64,000 nucleotides of DNA from Aquimarina sp. TRL1 (GCF_013365535.1 NZ_CP053590.1:1726501-1790500); one strand, 5' to 3'; counted from the first letter of the stretch, positions 17,710 to 27,272 are shown. A program made the numbers and translations. The notes: generated by a model not told the origin, from the sequence alone.

Positions 17710-19224
17710 TTAAGATAATACGGTTTGTAATTGTTGTATTCGTCGTACTGTTTCTTCTTTACCCAAAATAGAAATAATCTCGAAAACATCGGGTCCTTGT
17801 AGAGATCCAACCAGGGATAATCGAAGTGGCATCATGATTTTTCCAAATCCTATTTCAGAAGAAGTAATCCATTGCTTTATACTGGTAGTTACCGTTTCTG
17901 TATCAAATTGTTTGATATTATTTATTTCATTAATCAGAGAACTCATGAGACTATTAGTATCTTCTTTCCATGCTTTTTTAGACGCTTTAGGATCATAGTT
18001 TTTAGGAGCCTGGAAGTAAAATTCAGAAAGATTCCAAAGATCTGTACTAAAAGTAGCTCTTTCTTTTACACTTTGTACAATTCGTGAAAGATCTAAATTT
18101 GTAGTGATTTCATGATCTTCTAATTGATTTTTGAAATTAGAAGTTAAAACTTGAAGGCTCAGATTTTGTAAATGCTGTTGTTGAAACCATTTGGTTTTTT
18201 CAGGATCAAATTTTGCACCTGCTTTATTTACTTTCTTTAAATCAAATTGCTGAATTAATTCTTCTAATGAGAAAATTTCTTGTTCAGTACCAGGATTCCA
18301 TCCAAGAAAAGCAAGCATGTTTACAACGGCTTCTGGTAAATAACCATCTTGTTTGTATCCAGAAGAAGTTTCACTATTTTTTGGATCAATCCATTCTAAA
18401 GGAAAAACAGGAAAACCTAATTTATCTCCATCTCGTTTGCTGAGTTTTCCTTTTCCTATTGGTTTTAGGATAAGAGGAAGATGAGCAAAGGTTGGAGCTT
18501 CCCATCCCAATGATTGATATAGCAATACATGCAAAGCAAGCGAAGGCAACCATTCTTCTCCGCGAATTACATGTGTTATTTCCATAAGATGATCATCAAC
18601 AATATTGGCTAAATGATAAGTAGGCATTCCATCACTTTTGAACAAAATTTTATCATCTAGTGTTTTGGTTTGTATAGTGATACTTCCTCTTATTTCATCC
18701 TGTAGTGATAGTATTTCATCTGCAGGAGTTTTGAATCTGATAACATAAGGTTCTCCAGAAGCTAGTTTTTTATCTATTTGATCTTGTGTTAACGAAAGCG
18801 AATTTTGAAGTTGTTCTCTATTTGACCAATTGTAAATAAAAGTTTTTTTCTCAGATTCATATTGTTTTCTCAATGTATCAAGATCCTCAGCTGTATCAAA
18901 AGCATAATAAGCTTTTCCTTCATTGATCAATTGATCAGCATATTGTTTATATAAGTGTTTTCTTTCACTTTGTCTGTATGGACCATATTTTCCTTCTTTA
19001 CCAGGACCTTCATCAAATGGAATATTACACCAGTTTAATGATTCTGTAATATAATCTTCCGCTCCGGGAACATATCTTTTTTGATCTGTATCTTCTATAC
19101 GAAGAATAAAAGTTCCATTATTTTGTTTAGCGAATAAATAATTAAATAAAGCAGTTCGTACACCACCAATGTGTAATGGACCTGTAGGACTAGGAGCAAA
19201 TCGAACCCTAATATTTTTTGTCAT
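17710..19224 (-). CDS. gltX: Glutamyl-tRNA synthetase
   Basis: Class I synthetase of 504 residues that charges tRNA-Glu. The HIGH motif lies in RFAPSPTGPLHIGGVRTALFN (residues about 8-28) and the KMSKS-type loop is KLSKRDGDKLG. The all-helical anticodon-binding C-terminus ends in EETVRRIQQLQTVLS. Its length and motifs match the bacterial GluRS family, and glnS elsewhere in the window implies no need for a non-discriminating enzyme. A TAnnTTTG box lies 40 bases upstream. Confidence 0.97.
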   Translation of the reverse strand: MTKNIRVRFAPSPTGPLHIGGVRTALFNYLFAKQNNGTFILRIEDTDQKRYVPGAEDYITESLNWCNIPFDEGPGKEGKYGPYRQSERKHLYKQYADQLINEGKAYYAFDTAEDLDTLRKQYESEKKTFIYNWSNREQLQNSLSLTQDQIDKKLASGEPYVIRFKTPADEILSLQDEIRGSITIQTKTLDDKILFKSDGMPTYHLANIVDDHLMEITHVIRGEEWLPSLALHVLLYQSLGWEAPTFAHLPLILKPIGKGKLSKRDGDKLGFPVFPLEWIDPKNSETSSGYKQDGYLPEAVVNMLAFLGWNPGTEQEIFSLEELIQQFDLKKVNKAGAKFDPEKTKWFQQQHLQNLSLQVLTSNFKNQLEDHEITTNLDLSRIVQSVKERATFSTDLWNLSEFYFQAPKNYDPKASKKAWKEDTNSLMSSLINEINNIKQFDTETVTTSIKQWITSSEIGFGKIMMPLRLSLVGSLQGPDVFEIISILGKEETVRRIQQLQTVLS

Positions 19225-19263
19225 GGTAATTAGTTTTGCCTTTTATAACAATTAAAATAGGAT

Positions 19264-19271
19264 CAAAGATA
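19264..19271 (-). promoter_or_regulatory. Candidate -7 promoter box for gltX
   Basis: The minus strand reads TATCTTTG, a match to TAnnTTTG, giving a leader of roughly 30 bases. Confidence 0.4.
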
Positions 19272-19304
19272 CAATGTAATTATTGTAATAAAATGGTTTC
19301 TTAA

Positions 19305-20360
19305 TTATTCCATGTTTTTTTTATCTATAGGTTTCATAGAATTCGGTACATGTTTGTTCATTATATGAAACCATAAAGGAGGAATTAGTGCAATAAGCAT
19401 ACTGGTTGGATATCCATAAGGGAGTTGTGGACTACTATCGTGGTGTTCCAATACTTGATATTTTTTAGAAGTGCGATGATGGTGATCACTATGCCGGGTG
19501 ATTTCATAAAGCATAATACGACCTAGTAAGTGATTCGAATTCCATGAATGAATTGGTAGTATTCGTTCATATCTACCATTTTTCTTTTTGATACGTACAA
19601 GAGCATAATGTTCTACATAATTGATAGTCTCTAAGAGTAGAATAGAAATAATTGCTGCAATAAATACCACAAGTATTCCAGAGATAGTATAGCGATAGTA
19701 AATGAAGAAGAGATATAAAGATTGAAGTAATAGATAACACAACATATCATTGTGTATGGATATAAATTTTTTTCCTTTTTGTCGAAGAAGTTTTTTTTGT
19801 ATTTGCCAGGCACTGATGTATTGACCATAAATAGAGGAAAACCAAAATTGATAGATAGGTTGATTGTATTGTGCAGTGACTGGATCTTCTTTGGTAGCGA
19901 CCCTGTTGTGATGCCCGTAATTGTGTTCGATAAAAAAATGCATATATAGGGTAGGAAGGAGCAGAAGTTTTCCTAAATATTTTTCTGTTCCTTTTCTATG
20001 ACCTAATTCATGACCTACATTAATGGCATTAGAACTTAATACAATTCCTAATGAAATGGTTAGTCCGATACTTTCTGAAAGGGATAGATTATTTTTCGAT
20101 GCTTCCAATACAGAGAATAGAATGTATATGATCAGTGGGATATTAATCCATAATAAGATATCAAAAAAAGAATCTTTGCTGTAATCAATAGATCCTTTTT
20201 TCATAGAAGATTGTTCTTCGGAATGTGTAAATAATTCAAGAACTGGTATAAGAATGAAACTAAATATAGGTGTTATGTATACAAAATAAGAGAGTTTATG
20301 TATTCCAATAAGTAAGGTAGCAGGGACGATAAAGGTCGCGAGGTATTGAAATTTTTTCAT
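19305..20360 (-). CDS. AlkB-type alkane 1-monooxygenase
   Basis: A membrane-bound non-haem diiron hydroxylase of 351 residues. All the histidine boxes of the AlkB family are present in order: HELGHR (residues 117-122), EHNYGHH (145-151) followed by NRVATKEDP, NYVEHYAL (247-254) and RHSDHHH (289-295). Several hydrophobic segments match the multi-spanning fold. AlkB oxidises the terminal carbon of medium-chain alkanes with electrons from rubredoxin. No rubredoxin, rubredoxin reductase or regulator lies nearby, so the partners must be elsewhere. The third box reads HYA instead of the usual HYG. The exact substrate (alkane, fatty acid or other lipid) is open. Confidence 0.9.
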   Translation of the reverse strand: MKKFQYLATFIVPATLLIGIHKLSYFVYITPIFSFILIPVLELFTHSEEQSSMKKGSIDYSKDSFFDILLWINIPLIIYILFSVLEASKNNLSLSESIGLTISLGIVLSSNAINVGHELGHRKGTEKYLGKLLLLPTLYMHFFIEHNYGHHNRVATKEDPVTAQYNQPIYQFWFSSIYGQYISAWQIQKKLLRQKGKKFISIHNDMLCYLLLQSLYLFFIYYRYTISGILVVFIAAIISILLLETINYVEHYALVRIKKKNGRYERILPIHSWNSNHLLGRIMLYEITRHSDHHHRTSKKYQVLEHHDSSPQLPYGYPTSMLIALIPPLWFHIMNKHVPNSMKPIDKKNME

Positions 20361-20461
20361 CGTTATATAATTTGTGGAAGTGTATTTTAGGAAATATAAG
20401 GATTCTATTAAAAATAAAAATGGTAGTTTTAAAGGTTAAAGTGTATAGATAGCTAGTAGAC

Positions 20462-23400
20462 ATGAGTAATTTTGAAATTATAAAGAATAAATTAGAAGCT
20501 TTTATTAGAAAATTTTATGTCAATGAATTAATAAAAGGAAGTATTTTATTCGTTTCGATTGGTGTATTATATCTGATCGTTACATTGTTGATTGAATATT
20601 TTTTGTGGTTGCCTTCTATTGGTAGAAGTCTATTGTTTTGGTTATTTATTCTTGTAGCTATAGGATTGCTGGTTAAGTTTATAATCATACCATTATTCAG
20701 ATTATTTAGACTTACCAAAGGACTGAATTTTTTGAATGCTTCAAAGATGATAGGGAATCATTTTCCGGAAGTAAATGATAAACTAATTAATTTATTACAA
20801 TTAAATGATGATGGTAATAAATCAGATTTATTAGCAGCGAGTATAGAACAAAAATCTTTAGAGTTAAAACCAATTCCTTTTAAAGTAGCAGTTGATCTTA
20901 AGAAAAATGTGTCTTATGCTAAGTATTTATTGATTCCACTTGCTCTTTTTTTACTAGTATCTTTTTTTGGAGGAATTCATTGGTTTTCGGATAGCTATAC
21001 TAGAGTTGTTAATTATCAAACTGCTTATGTACCTCCGGCACCTTTCGAATTTTTTGTAGTTAATGAGGAATTGAATGCTTTAGAAAATCATGATTATGTA
21101 TTAAAAGTAAAAACTGTAGGAGATGTTATTCCAGAAAATGCTAGTATACAATTTAATGATGAAAGTTATTTTTTGAAAAGTATAAGCGCAGGTTCTTTTG
21201 AATATAAGTTTACAAAACCTAAGAACGATATCACTTTTAGTATAGAAGCAAATGGTATTCATTCTAAAAAATATAAACTACAAGTAGTTCCTGTTCCTGT
21301 GTTATTGAGTTTTGATATGGTATTAGATTACCCTTCATACACAAAAAAGAAAGACGAGATTATTAAGAGTTCAGGTAGTGCAGTGATCCCAGAAGGGACG
21401 AATGTAACTTGGAAGATTAATACAAGAAATGTAGAAAAGGTAAACTTAAAAACAATAGATACTGTAATATCTTTTAAGCAAAATAGAGAACAATTTGAAT
21501 ACACATCAAGAGTGTTTAATAATCTTGACTATTTACTTTCTACCTCTAATGCTAATGTGAGTGATTATGATAATTTATCTTTTTTATTGAAAGTAATAAA
21601 AGATCAATATCCGGAGATTAAATTACAAGCAAAAAGAGATTCATTGGGTTCTGAGAAAATGTTTTTTAAAGGAACACTTAATGATGATTATGGATTGCAT
21701 CAATTAAATTTAGTGTATTATAACACAAAGAAACCAGACAGTAAAAATCGTATACGGATCCCTATTTCTAAAAATGTATACGAGGAATTCATTTATGTAT
21801 TTCCTTATAATATCGAACTTACGGATGGAATAGATTATGAGTTTTTCTTTGAGGTTTCCGATAATGATGTATTGCATGGATATAAGAAAACAAAGAGTAA
21901 AGTATTTAATTATCGTGCATTGACAGAAGACGAAAGGAAAAATAAAGTATTGCAAGAGCAGAACAAAGCGATTTCAGGATTAAATAAATCTTTAAAGGAA
22001 TTCAAAAACCAGGAGAATGAATTAAAAGAGCTTAGTAAATTACAAAAAGAGAAGAAGAAATTAGACTTTAACGATCAGAAAAAATTAGAGAATTTTTTAG
22101 AAAGACAAAAGAAAGAGGAAGAAATGATGATGAATTTTTCTAAAAAATTAAAAGAAAGTTTAGAAAAACATACATCAAAAAAAGAAGAACCTTTTAAAGA
22201 TGCTTTAAAAGAACGCTTGGAAAGAAATGAACAACGGTTAAAGAAGAATGAAGAGCTTATAAAAAAGATTAATGAGTTATCAGATAAAATAGATAAAGAA
22301 AAACTAACCGAAAAGTTAGAGGATCTTGCTAAGGAAAATAAGAATATAAAAAGAAATTTAGAACAATTATTAGAGCTTACAAAACGGTTTTACGTAAAAG
22401 AAAAACAGGAAAAGATAGCAGATGACCTACAGAAGTTAGCAGAGAAACAAGAAAAATTGGCTACTAAAAATGAAGATGAAAACACTAAAGAGAAACAGGA
22501 AGAAATAAATAAAGAATTTAATGAAATAGAAAAAGAGCTAAAAGATCTTAAAGAACAAAATGAAGATTTGAAAAAACCAATGGATGTGGGAGCAAATGAA
22601 AAGGATAAGCAAGATATAAAAGAACAACAAAAGCAAGCTTCTGACAATTTAGAAAAAGAGAAAACTTCTGATGCAAAGAAAAATCAAAAATCTGCTGCTC
22701 AAAAGATGAAAGAAATGAGTGATAAAATGAAGATGCAGATGAGTGCAAATGGAGAAATAGAGATGATGGAAGATGAAGAAATGTTGCGTCAGATTCTTGA
22801 TAACCTCGTTGATTTTTCAATAGAGCAAGAAGATCTGATGAACGATTTTAAAAATATTAAAATTGATAATCCTATATATTCAAGTAATCTTAAATATCAA
22901 AGTGTTTTGAGAGAAAACTTTTTACATATAGATGATAGTATTTATGCCTTAGCTTTGAGAACACCTAAAATTACAGAAGATATAACCGATAAATTGACAG
23001 AGATAGAATATAATATAGAAAATGCCTTAAAGAAATTATCCGATAATCAATTATTTCCTGCAACTTCTAATCAGCAATACACGGTAAAAGGAGCTAATGA
23101 TTTAGCATATCAATTAAGTAGAATTTTAGGACAAATGCAAAATGCTACACCTTCTAGTGGAAGTGGTAAAAGCGGAAAGAATGAATTTCAATTACCAGAT
23201 ATTATAAAGAAACAAGGAGAGCTGAATCAAAAGATGGAAGAAGGAATGAAAAAAGGGGAAAGCCAAGGAAAAGGAAGTAAAGGAGAAAAAGAAAATGGTG
23301 AAAAGAAAAATACAAGTAAAGAAGGTGAGAAGGAAGGAGAGAATGATAACGGAAAAAAGAAAGGGAAAGGAAAGAAAGATGGTAATAATAATGAAGGAGG

Positions 23401-23857
23401 AAATGGAGATGAACAAAGAAACGAACAATTGCAAAGAGAAGAATTAGATGGAGAATTGTTTGAAATTTATAAACAACAATTAGAGTTAAGAAATAAATTA
23501 CAGGATAAGATTGAAGAGATCGGCTTAGGAAATAAGAAGTCTAAAAATTTGCTTAATAGAATGAAACAAGTAGAAAGGGATCTTTTAGACAAAGGTTTCG
23601 ATAAAGAGACATTAAAGAGAATGGTAAACTTAAAACATGAACTGTTTAAATTAAAAGAAGCAAGTTTTCAGCAAGGAGAAGATTCTAAAAGACAAAGTGA
23701 AACAAACAAAAAAGAATTCGATCAAGATAATCCGAGTATATTAAACGATGCAAAACAATATTTTAATACTACTGAAATTTTAAACAGACAAGTATTACCT
23801 TTGCGGCAAAAATACAAAGGAAAAGTTCAGCAATATTTTAAAGAGAAGAATGATTAA
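20462..23857 (+). CDS. DUF4175 family membrane protein
   Basis: A 1131-residue protein of the DUF4175 type found in Bacteroidota. Two membrane segments lie at residues about 25-80 (SILFVSIGVLYLIVTLLI and LLFWLFILVAIGLLV) and a third near 155-175. A beta-rich region follows, then a long Lys/Glu coiled coil (about 490-750) and a low-complexity Lys/Gly/Glu stretch (about 910-990) before a helical C-terminus. The function is unknown; the architecture suggests an envelope-anchored scaffold. Its last codons overlap the start of ybeY by 8 bases, so the two are translationally linked. Confidence 0.8.
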   Translation: MSNFEIIKNKLEAFIRKFYVNELIKGSILFVSIGVLYLIVTLLIEYFLWLPSIGRSLLFWLFILVAIGLLVKFIIIPLFRLFRLTKGLNFLNASKMIGNHFPEVNDKLINLLQLNDDGNKSDLLAASIEQKSLELKPIPFKVAVDLKKNVSYAKYLLIPLALFLLVSFFGGIHWFSDSYTRVVNYQTAYVPPAPFEFFVVNEELNALENHDYVLKVKTVGDVIPENASIQFNDESYFLKSISAGSFEYKFTKPKNDITFSIEANGIHSKKYKLQVVPVPVLLSFDMVLDYPSYTKKKDEIIKSSGSAVIPEGTNVTWKINTRNVEKVNLKTIDTVISFKQNREQFEYTSRVFNNLDYLLSTSNANVSDYDNLSFLLKVIKDQYPEIKLQAKRDSLGSEKMFFKGTLNDDYGLHQLNLVYYNTKKPDSKNRIRIPISKNVYEEFIYVFPYNIELTDGIDYEFFFEVSDNDVLHGYKKTKSKVFNYRALTEDERKNKVLQEQNKAISGLNKSLKEFKNQENELKELSKLQKEKKKLDFNDQKKLENFLERQKKEEEMMMNFSKKLKESLEKHTSKKEEPFKDALKERLERNEQRLKKNEELIKKINELSDKIDKEKLTEKLEDLAKENKNIKRNLEQLLELTKRFYVKEKQEKIADDLQKLAEKQEKLATKNEDENTKEKQEEINKEFNEIEKELKDLKEQNEDLKKPMDVGANEKDKQDIKEQQKQASDNLEKEKTSDAKKNQKSAAQKMKEMSDKMKMQMSANGEIEMMEDEEMLRQILDNLVDFSIEQEDLMNDFKNIKIDNPIYSSNLKYQSVLRENFLHIDDSIYALALRTPKITEDITDKLTEIEYNIENALKKLSDNQLFPATSNQQYTVKGANDLAYQLSRILGQMQNATPSSGSGKSGKNEFQLPDIIKKQGELNQKMEEGMKKGESQGKGSKGEKENGEKKNTSKEGEKEGENDNGKKKGKGKKDGNNNEGGNGDEQRNEQLQREELDGELFEIYKQQLELRNKLQDKIEEIGLGNKKSKNLLNRMKQVERDLLDKGFDKETLKRMVNLKHELFKLKEASFQQGEDSKRQSETNKKEFDQDNPSILNDAKQYFNTTEILNRQVLPLRQKYKGKVQQYFKEKND

Positions 23858-24269
23858 TTTTTATTACGAAACTAGATATAATCTAGAGAATGAAGAACGT
23901 TTGAAAGAATGGATTAAAGATGTGATAATATCAGAAGAAAAAAGTATTGGTGAAATATCTTATATTTTATGTAATGATGAATATCTATTAGATATTAATC
24001 AACGTTTTTTAGAACATGATACGTATACGGATATTATTAGTTTTGATAACTCTTTAGGAAATCAACTAAGTGGAGATATTTTTATATCTACAGAAAGGGT
24101 AGAAGAAAATGCTAAATTATTTAAAGTATCTAATGAAGAAGAGATGCGTCGGGTATTGATTCATGGAGTGTTACATTTCTGTGGATACAAAGATAAAACG
24201 ACAAAAGAAGAAGAACTAATGAGAAAGAAAGAAGACGAAAAACTTAAAATGTTCCACGTGGAACGTTGA
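23850..24269 (+). CDS. ybeY: Endoribonuclease YbeY, 16S rRNA maturation
   Basis: A single-strand-specific zinc endoribonuclease involved in 16S rRNA 3' maturation and ribosome quality control. The 139-residue protein carries HGVLHFCGYKDKTTKEEE, corresponding to the HGxLHLxGYDH zinc motif. The last conserved His is replaced by Lys-Asp-Lys, a pattern common in Bacteroidota copies, and the region before it (TYTDIISFDN) also fits the family. It overlaps the DUF4175 gene. The last codons (FHVER and stop) are read from a parS palindrome, so the C-terminus is partly dictated by that site. Confidence 0.93.
   Translation: MINFYYETRYNLENEERLKEWIKDVIISEEKSIGEISYILCNDEYLLDINQRFLEHDTYTDIISFDNSLGNQLSGDIFISTERVEENAKLFKVSNEEEMRRVLIHGVLHFCGYKDKTTKEEELMRKKEDEKLKMFHVER
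24250..24265. promoter_or_regulatory. parS site 1 (ParB binding), inside ybeY 3' end
   Basis: TGTTCCACGTGGAACG, one base from a perfect 16-bp palindrome, matches the bacterial parS core GTTnCACGTGnAAC. It is the first of four sites placed 35, 38 and 37 bases apart. Confidence 0.85.
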
Positions 24270-24284
24270 GTAAAACATACAGTA

Positions 24285-24300
24285 TGTTCCACGTGGAACA
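24285..24300. promoter_or_regulatory. parS site 2
   Basis: TGTTCCACGTGGAACA, a perfect 16-bp palindrome in the ybeY-mnmG gap, matching the consensus ParB site. Confidence 0.9.
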
Positions 24301-24322
24301 AATAAAATAAATCAAAATTAAG

Positions 24323-24338
24323 TGTTCCACGTGGAACA
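24323..24338. promoter_or_regulatory. parS site 3
   Basis: Identical to site 2 (perfect palindrome with CACGTG centre), 38 bases further on. Confidence 0.9.
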
Positions 24339-24359
24339 TGTAACGAATAAAAAAACAGA

Positions 24360-24375
24360 TGTTCCACGTGGAACA
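24360..24375. promoter_or_regulatory. parS site 4
   Basis: Identical perfect palindrome, ending 14 bases before the mnmG ATG. ParB binding here could affect mnmG transcription. Confidence 0.9.
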
Positions 24376-24389
24376 GATTATATAAAGTT

Positions 24390-26261
24390 ATGTTTGAAAG
24401 AGAATATGATGTTATTGTAGTAGGAGGAGGGCATGCAGGTAGTGAAGCTGCGGCAGCTGCTGCGAATATGGGATGCAAAACATTGTTGATCACAATGAAT
24501 TTGCAGAACATTGCTCAGATGAGTTGTAATCCAGCAATGGGTGGAATTGCAAAAGGACAAATAGTAAGAGAGATTGATGCTTTGGGTGGATATAGTGGAA
24601 TTGTGAGTGACCGAACGGCTATTCAATTCAAAATGTTGAATAAATCAAAAGGACCTGCAATGTGGAGTCCAAGAGTTCAAAGCGATCGTATGAGGTTTGC
24701 CGAAGAATGGAGAAATCTTTTGGAACAAACAGAAAATCTTGATTTTTATCAAGAAATGGTAGGAGGATTGGTGATAGAAGGAAATAAAATTAAGGGAGTG
24801 AAAACATCATTGGGTGTTGAGATTAAAAGTAAGTCTGTTGTTTTGACTAATGGAACTTTTTTAAATGGTTTAATACATATTGGAGAAAAACAATTTGGAG
24901 GAGGAAGAGCAGGTGAAAAAGCAGCTACAGGAATAACAGAAGAATTGGTGGCTCTTGGTTTTGAATCTGGAAGAATGAAAACAGGAACACCACCTCGTGT
25001 AGATGGACGTTCTTTGGACTTTTCTAAAATGATAGAACAACCCGGAGATGAACAACCCGAAAAATTTAGTTATTCGAATATGACATCCCCTTTGAAAAAA
25101 CAAAGGTCTTGTCATATGACGTATACATCTCCTTTAGTTCATGACTTATTAAGAGAAGGGTTCGACAGGTCTCCTATGTTTAATGGAAGAATAAAAAGTA
25201 TAGGACCAAGATACTGTCCGTCGATAGAAGATAAAATTAATAGATTCGCGGATAAAGATCGTCATCAGATTTTTGTGGAACCGGAGGGATGGAATACAGT
25301 AGAAATGTATATTAATGGATTTTCTACTTCTTTACCAGAAGATGTTCAGTTTAAAGCACTACGTTCTGTAGAAGGTTTTGAAAAAGTAAAATTCTTTCGC
25401 CCTGGATATGCAATAGAATACGATTATTTTCCACCCACACAGTTAAAACATACACTTGAGACTAAAATTATAGACGGATTATATTTTGCAGGACAAATTA
25501 ATGGTACTACAGGATATGAAGAAGCTGCTTCTCAAGGATTAATAGCTGGAGTTAATGCCGCATTACAAGTTAAAGAAAAGGAACCTTTTATTTTAAAAAG
25601 AAGCGAAGCTTATATTGGTGTACTGATAGATGATCTAATTACAAAAGGAACAGAAGAACCTTATAGAATGTTTACCTCTAGAGCAGAATATAGAACATTA
25701 CTACGACAAGATAATGCTGATTTTAGATTAACACCAAAATCTTATGATATAGGATTAGCTACAGAGCAGCGATTAAAAAGAATGGAGAAAAAAGAAAAAG
25801 AATCTTCTAATCTTGTTTCCTTTTTTAAAGAAACAAGTATTTCTCCAAAAGAAGCAAATCCTGTATTAGAGAAAAAAGGATCTTCTCCGATGAGTCAAAG
25901 TGGTAAACTTTTTAAATTGTTTGCCAGACCACAAATTACTTTAGAGGATGTGATTACTTTTGAGAAAGTGAAAGAGTATATAAATGAAAATAATCTAGAA
26001 CAAGAAATTTTAGAACAAGCAGAGATTCAGGTAAAATATGCGGGATATATTGAAAAAGAAAAAAATAATGCAGATAAATTGAATCGTTTAGAAGATGTTC
26101 GTATTCCAGAAAATTTTGATTATTCTAAGTTGAAGTCATTATCTTTTGAAGCGAGAGAAAAAATGTCGAAAATTAAACCTAGAACGGTATCTCAAGCATC
26201 GAGAATTAGTGGAGTCTCTCCTAATGATATTTCGGTATTATTAGTATATATGGGAAGGTAA
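24390..26261 (+). CDS. mnmG: tRNA uridine-5-carboxymethylaminomethyl modification enzyme MnmG
   Basis: FAD-dependent enzyme of 623 residues that, with MnmE, installs the cmnm5 group on U34 of certain tRNAs. The dinucleotide-binding motif is VVVGGGHAGSEAA at the N-terminus, followed by the strongly conserved MSCNPAMGGIAKG. Other family blocks include GRMKTGTPPRVDGRS, FFPPTQLKHTLET-type motifs and GQINGTTGYEEAASQG. The C-terminal helical domain ends in SRISGVSPNDISVLLVYM. The gene is bracketed by parS sites on both sides. Linkage of mnmG (gidA) to the origin region is known in several phyla. Confidence 0.97.
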   Translation: MFEREYDVIVVGGGHAGSEAAAAAANMGCKTLLITMNLQNIAQMSCNPAMGGIAKGQIVREIDALGGYSGIVSDRTAIQFKMLNKSKGPAMWSPRVQSDRMRFAEEWRNLLEQTENLDFYQEMVGGLVIEGNKIKGVKTSLGVEIKSKSVVLTNGTFLNGLIHIGEKQFGGGRAGEKAATGITEELVALGFESGRMKTGTPPRVDGRSLDFSKMIEQPGDEQPEKFSYSNMTSPLKKQRSCHMTYTSPLVHDLLREGFDRSPMFNGRIKSIGPRYCPSIEDKINRFADKDRHQIFVEPEGWNTVEMYINGFSTSLPEDVQFKALRSVEGFEKVKFFRPGYAIEYDYFPPTQLKHTLETKIIDGLYFAGQINGTTGYEEAASQGLIAGVNAALQVKEKEPFILKRSEAYIGVLIDDLITKGTEEPYRMFTSRAEYRTLLRQDNADFRLTPKSYDIGLATEQRLKRMEKKEKESSNLVSFFKETSISPKEANPVLEKKGSSPMSQSGKLFKLFARPQITLEDVITFEKVKEYINENNLEQEILEQAEIQVKYAGYIEKEKNNADKLNRLEDVRIPENFDYSKLKSLSFEAREKMSKIKPRTVSQASRISGVSPNDISVLLVYMGR

Positions 26262-26268
26262 TAAAAGA

Positions 26269-26284
26269 TGTTCCACGTGGAACT
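26269..26284. promoter_or_regulatory. parS site 5, downstream of mnmG
   Basis: TGTTCCACGTGGAACT, one end base off the perfect palindrome, lying directly after the mnmG stop and before its terminator. Confidence 0.85.
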
Positions 26285-26289
26285 TGATA

Positions 26290-26337
26290 CTAAAAACACA
26301 AAAAACTATCATTTTTAATAGTTTTTTGTGTTTTTAG
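26290..26337 (+). terminator. Terminator after mnmG
   Basis: A perfect 20-bp stem of A/T-rich sequence (core ACACAAAAAACTAT/ATAGTTTTTTGTGT) with an 8-base loop. A GTG start codon that would extend the next gene lies inside this stem, which argues against that start. Confidence 0.8.
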
Positions 26338-26420
26338 CATTTAAAAAGGAGTTTTTTGTTCAAAAAAGTATTTTTTATTCGTTGTATATATCAATATATA
26401 CAGTAATTTTTTACATAATG

Positions 26421-27272
26421 ATGAGTAATATAGATAAAAATAGTTTTCATATCCGTTGTATAGATCATACCATAACAAAAGAGGAATTTGAATTACATTT
26501 TTATAAAAAATATGAAATATTAGAAACCAAACCCAAATCTTGTATAGAGGAATTGGATAAATATTATGAAAGTGAAGATTATATTTCTCATACCGATTCA
26601 AAACGATCTGTTTTTGAAAAAATATATCAGGTAGTAAAGAAATATGCTATTAATAAGAAAGTATCCCTTATTACTAGTTTACATAAGGGAACTGGAAACC
26701 TTTTGGATATAGGAGCAGGAACAGGGGATTTTTTATTCCATGCAAAGAAAAACTCTTGGAAGATAAGTGGAGTAGAGCCTAATGATAATGCACGAAAATT
26801 AGCAGCATCAAAAAACATAGATCTAGATACTAATACAAGTATATATAATGATCATAGTTTTGATGTAATAACAATGTGGCATGTTTTGGAACATGTACCG
26901 GATATAGAAAAACAAATAAAAGAATTAAAACGATTGCTTACTCATACAGGTAAATTAGTAATCGCAGTACCGAATTTTAAATCATATGATGCACAATTTT
27001 ATAAAGAGTTTTGGGCAGCATATGATGTTCCAAGACATTTATGGCATTTTTCAAAAAATGGAATAAAAAATATTTTTGAGGAACAGGATTTTGTTTTGGA
27101 ACAAATCTTACCTATGAAATTTGATGCATATTATGTTTCCCTTTTATCAGAGAAATATAAGAATCAAAAAATGAATTTTTTTAGAGCTTTTTGGATTGGT
27201 TTTCTTTCGAATATAAAAGGAAGACGTTCTCAGGAGTTTTCTTCCCATATATATGTGTTTTCTAAAAAGTAA
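26421..27272 (+). CDS. Class I SAM-dependent methyltransferase
   Basis: About 283 residues with a Rossmann-like methyltransferase domain. Motif I is LLDIGAGTGDFL (SAM binding), followed by VEPNDNA, and the post-motif FDVITMWHVLEHVPD with the LEH typical of the Methyltransf_23/11 group. The late ISGVEP and GKLVIAVPNF strands fit the fold. Two adjacent ATGs (26418 and 26421) are possible; the longer frame starting at a GTG inside the upstream terminator is unlikely. The methyl acceptor is unknown; such proteins often act on small molecules or glycans. There is no obvious partner nearby. Confidence 0.87.
   Translation: MSNIDKNSFHIRCIDHTITKEEFELHFYKKYEILETKPKSCIEELDKYYESEDYISHTDSKRSVFEKIYQVVKKYAINKKVSLITSLHKGTGNLLDIGAGTGDFLFHAKKNSWKISGVEPNDNARKLAASKNIDLDTNTSIYNDHSFDVITMWHVLEHVPDIEKQIKELKRLLTHTGKLVIAVPNFKSYDAQFYKEFWAAYDVPRHLWHFSKNGIKNIFEEQDFVLEQILPMKFDAYYVSLLSEKYKNQKMNFFRAFWIGFLSNIKGRRSQEFSSHIYVFSKK

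Noticed and set aside
22390..22820. Ser/Phe/Leu-rich minus-strand ORFs over the DUF4175 coiled coil
   Set aside because: They are antisense shadows of Lys/Glu codons, which rarely give stops on the other strand.
26328..26420. A GTG start extending the methyltransferase gene by 31 codons with a hydrophobic lead
   Set aside because: The GTG lies inside the perfect mnmG terminator stem and the extension is low-quality A/T-rich sequence; the ATGs at 26418/26421 fit better.
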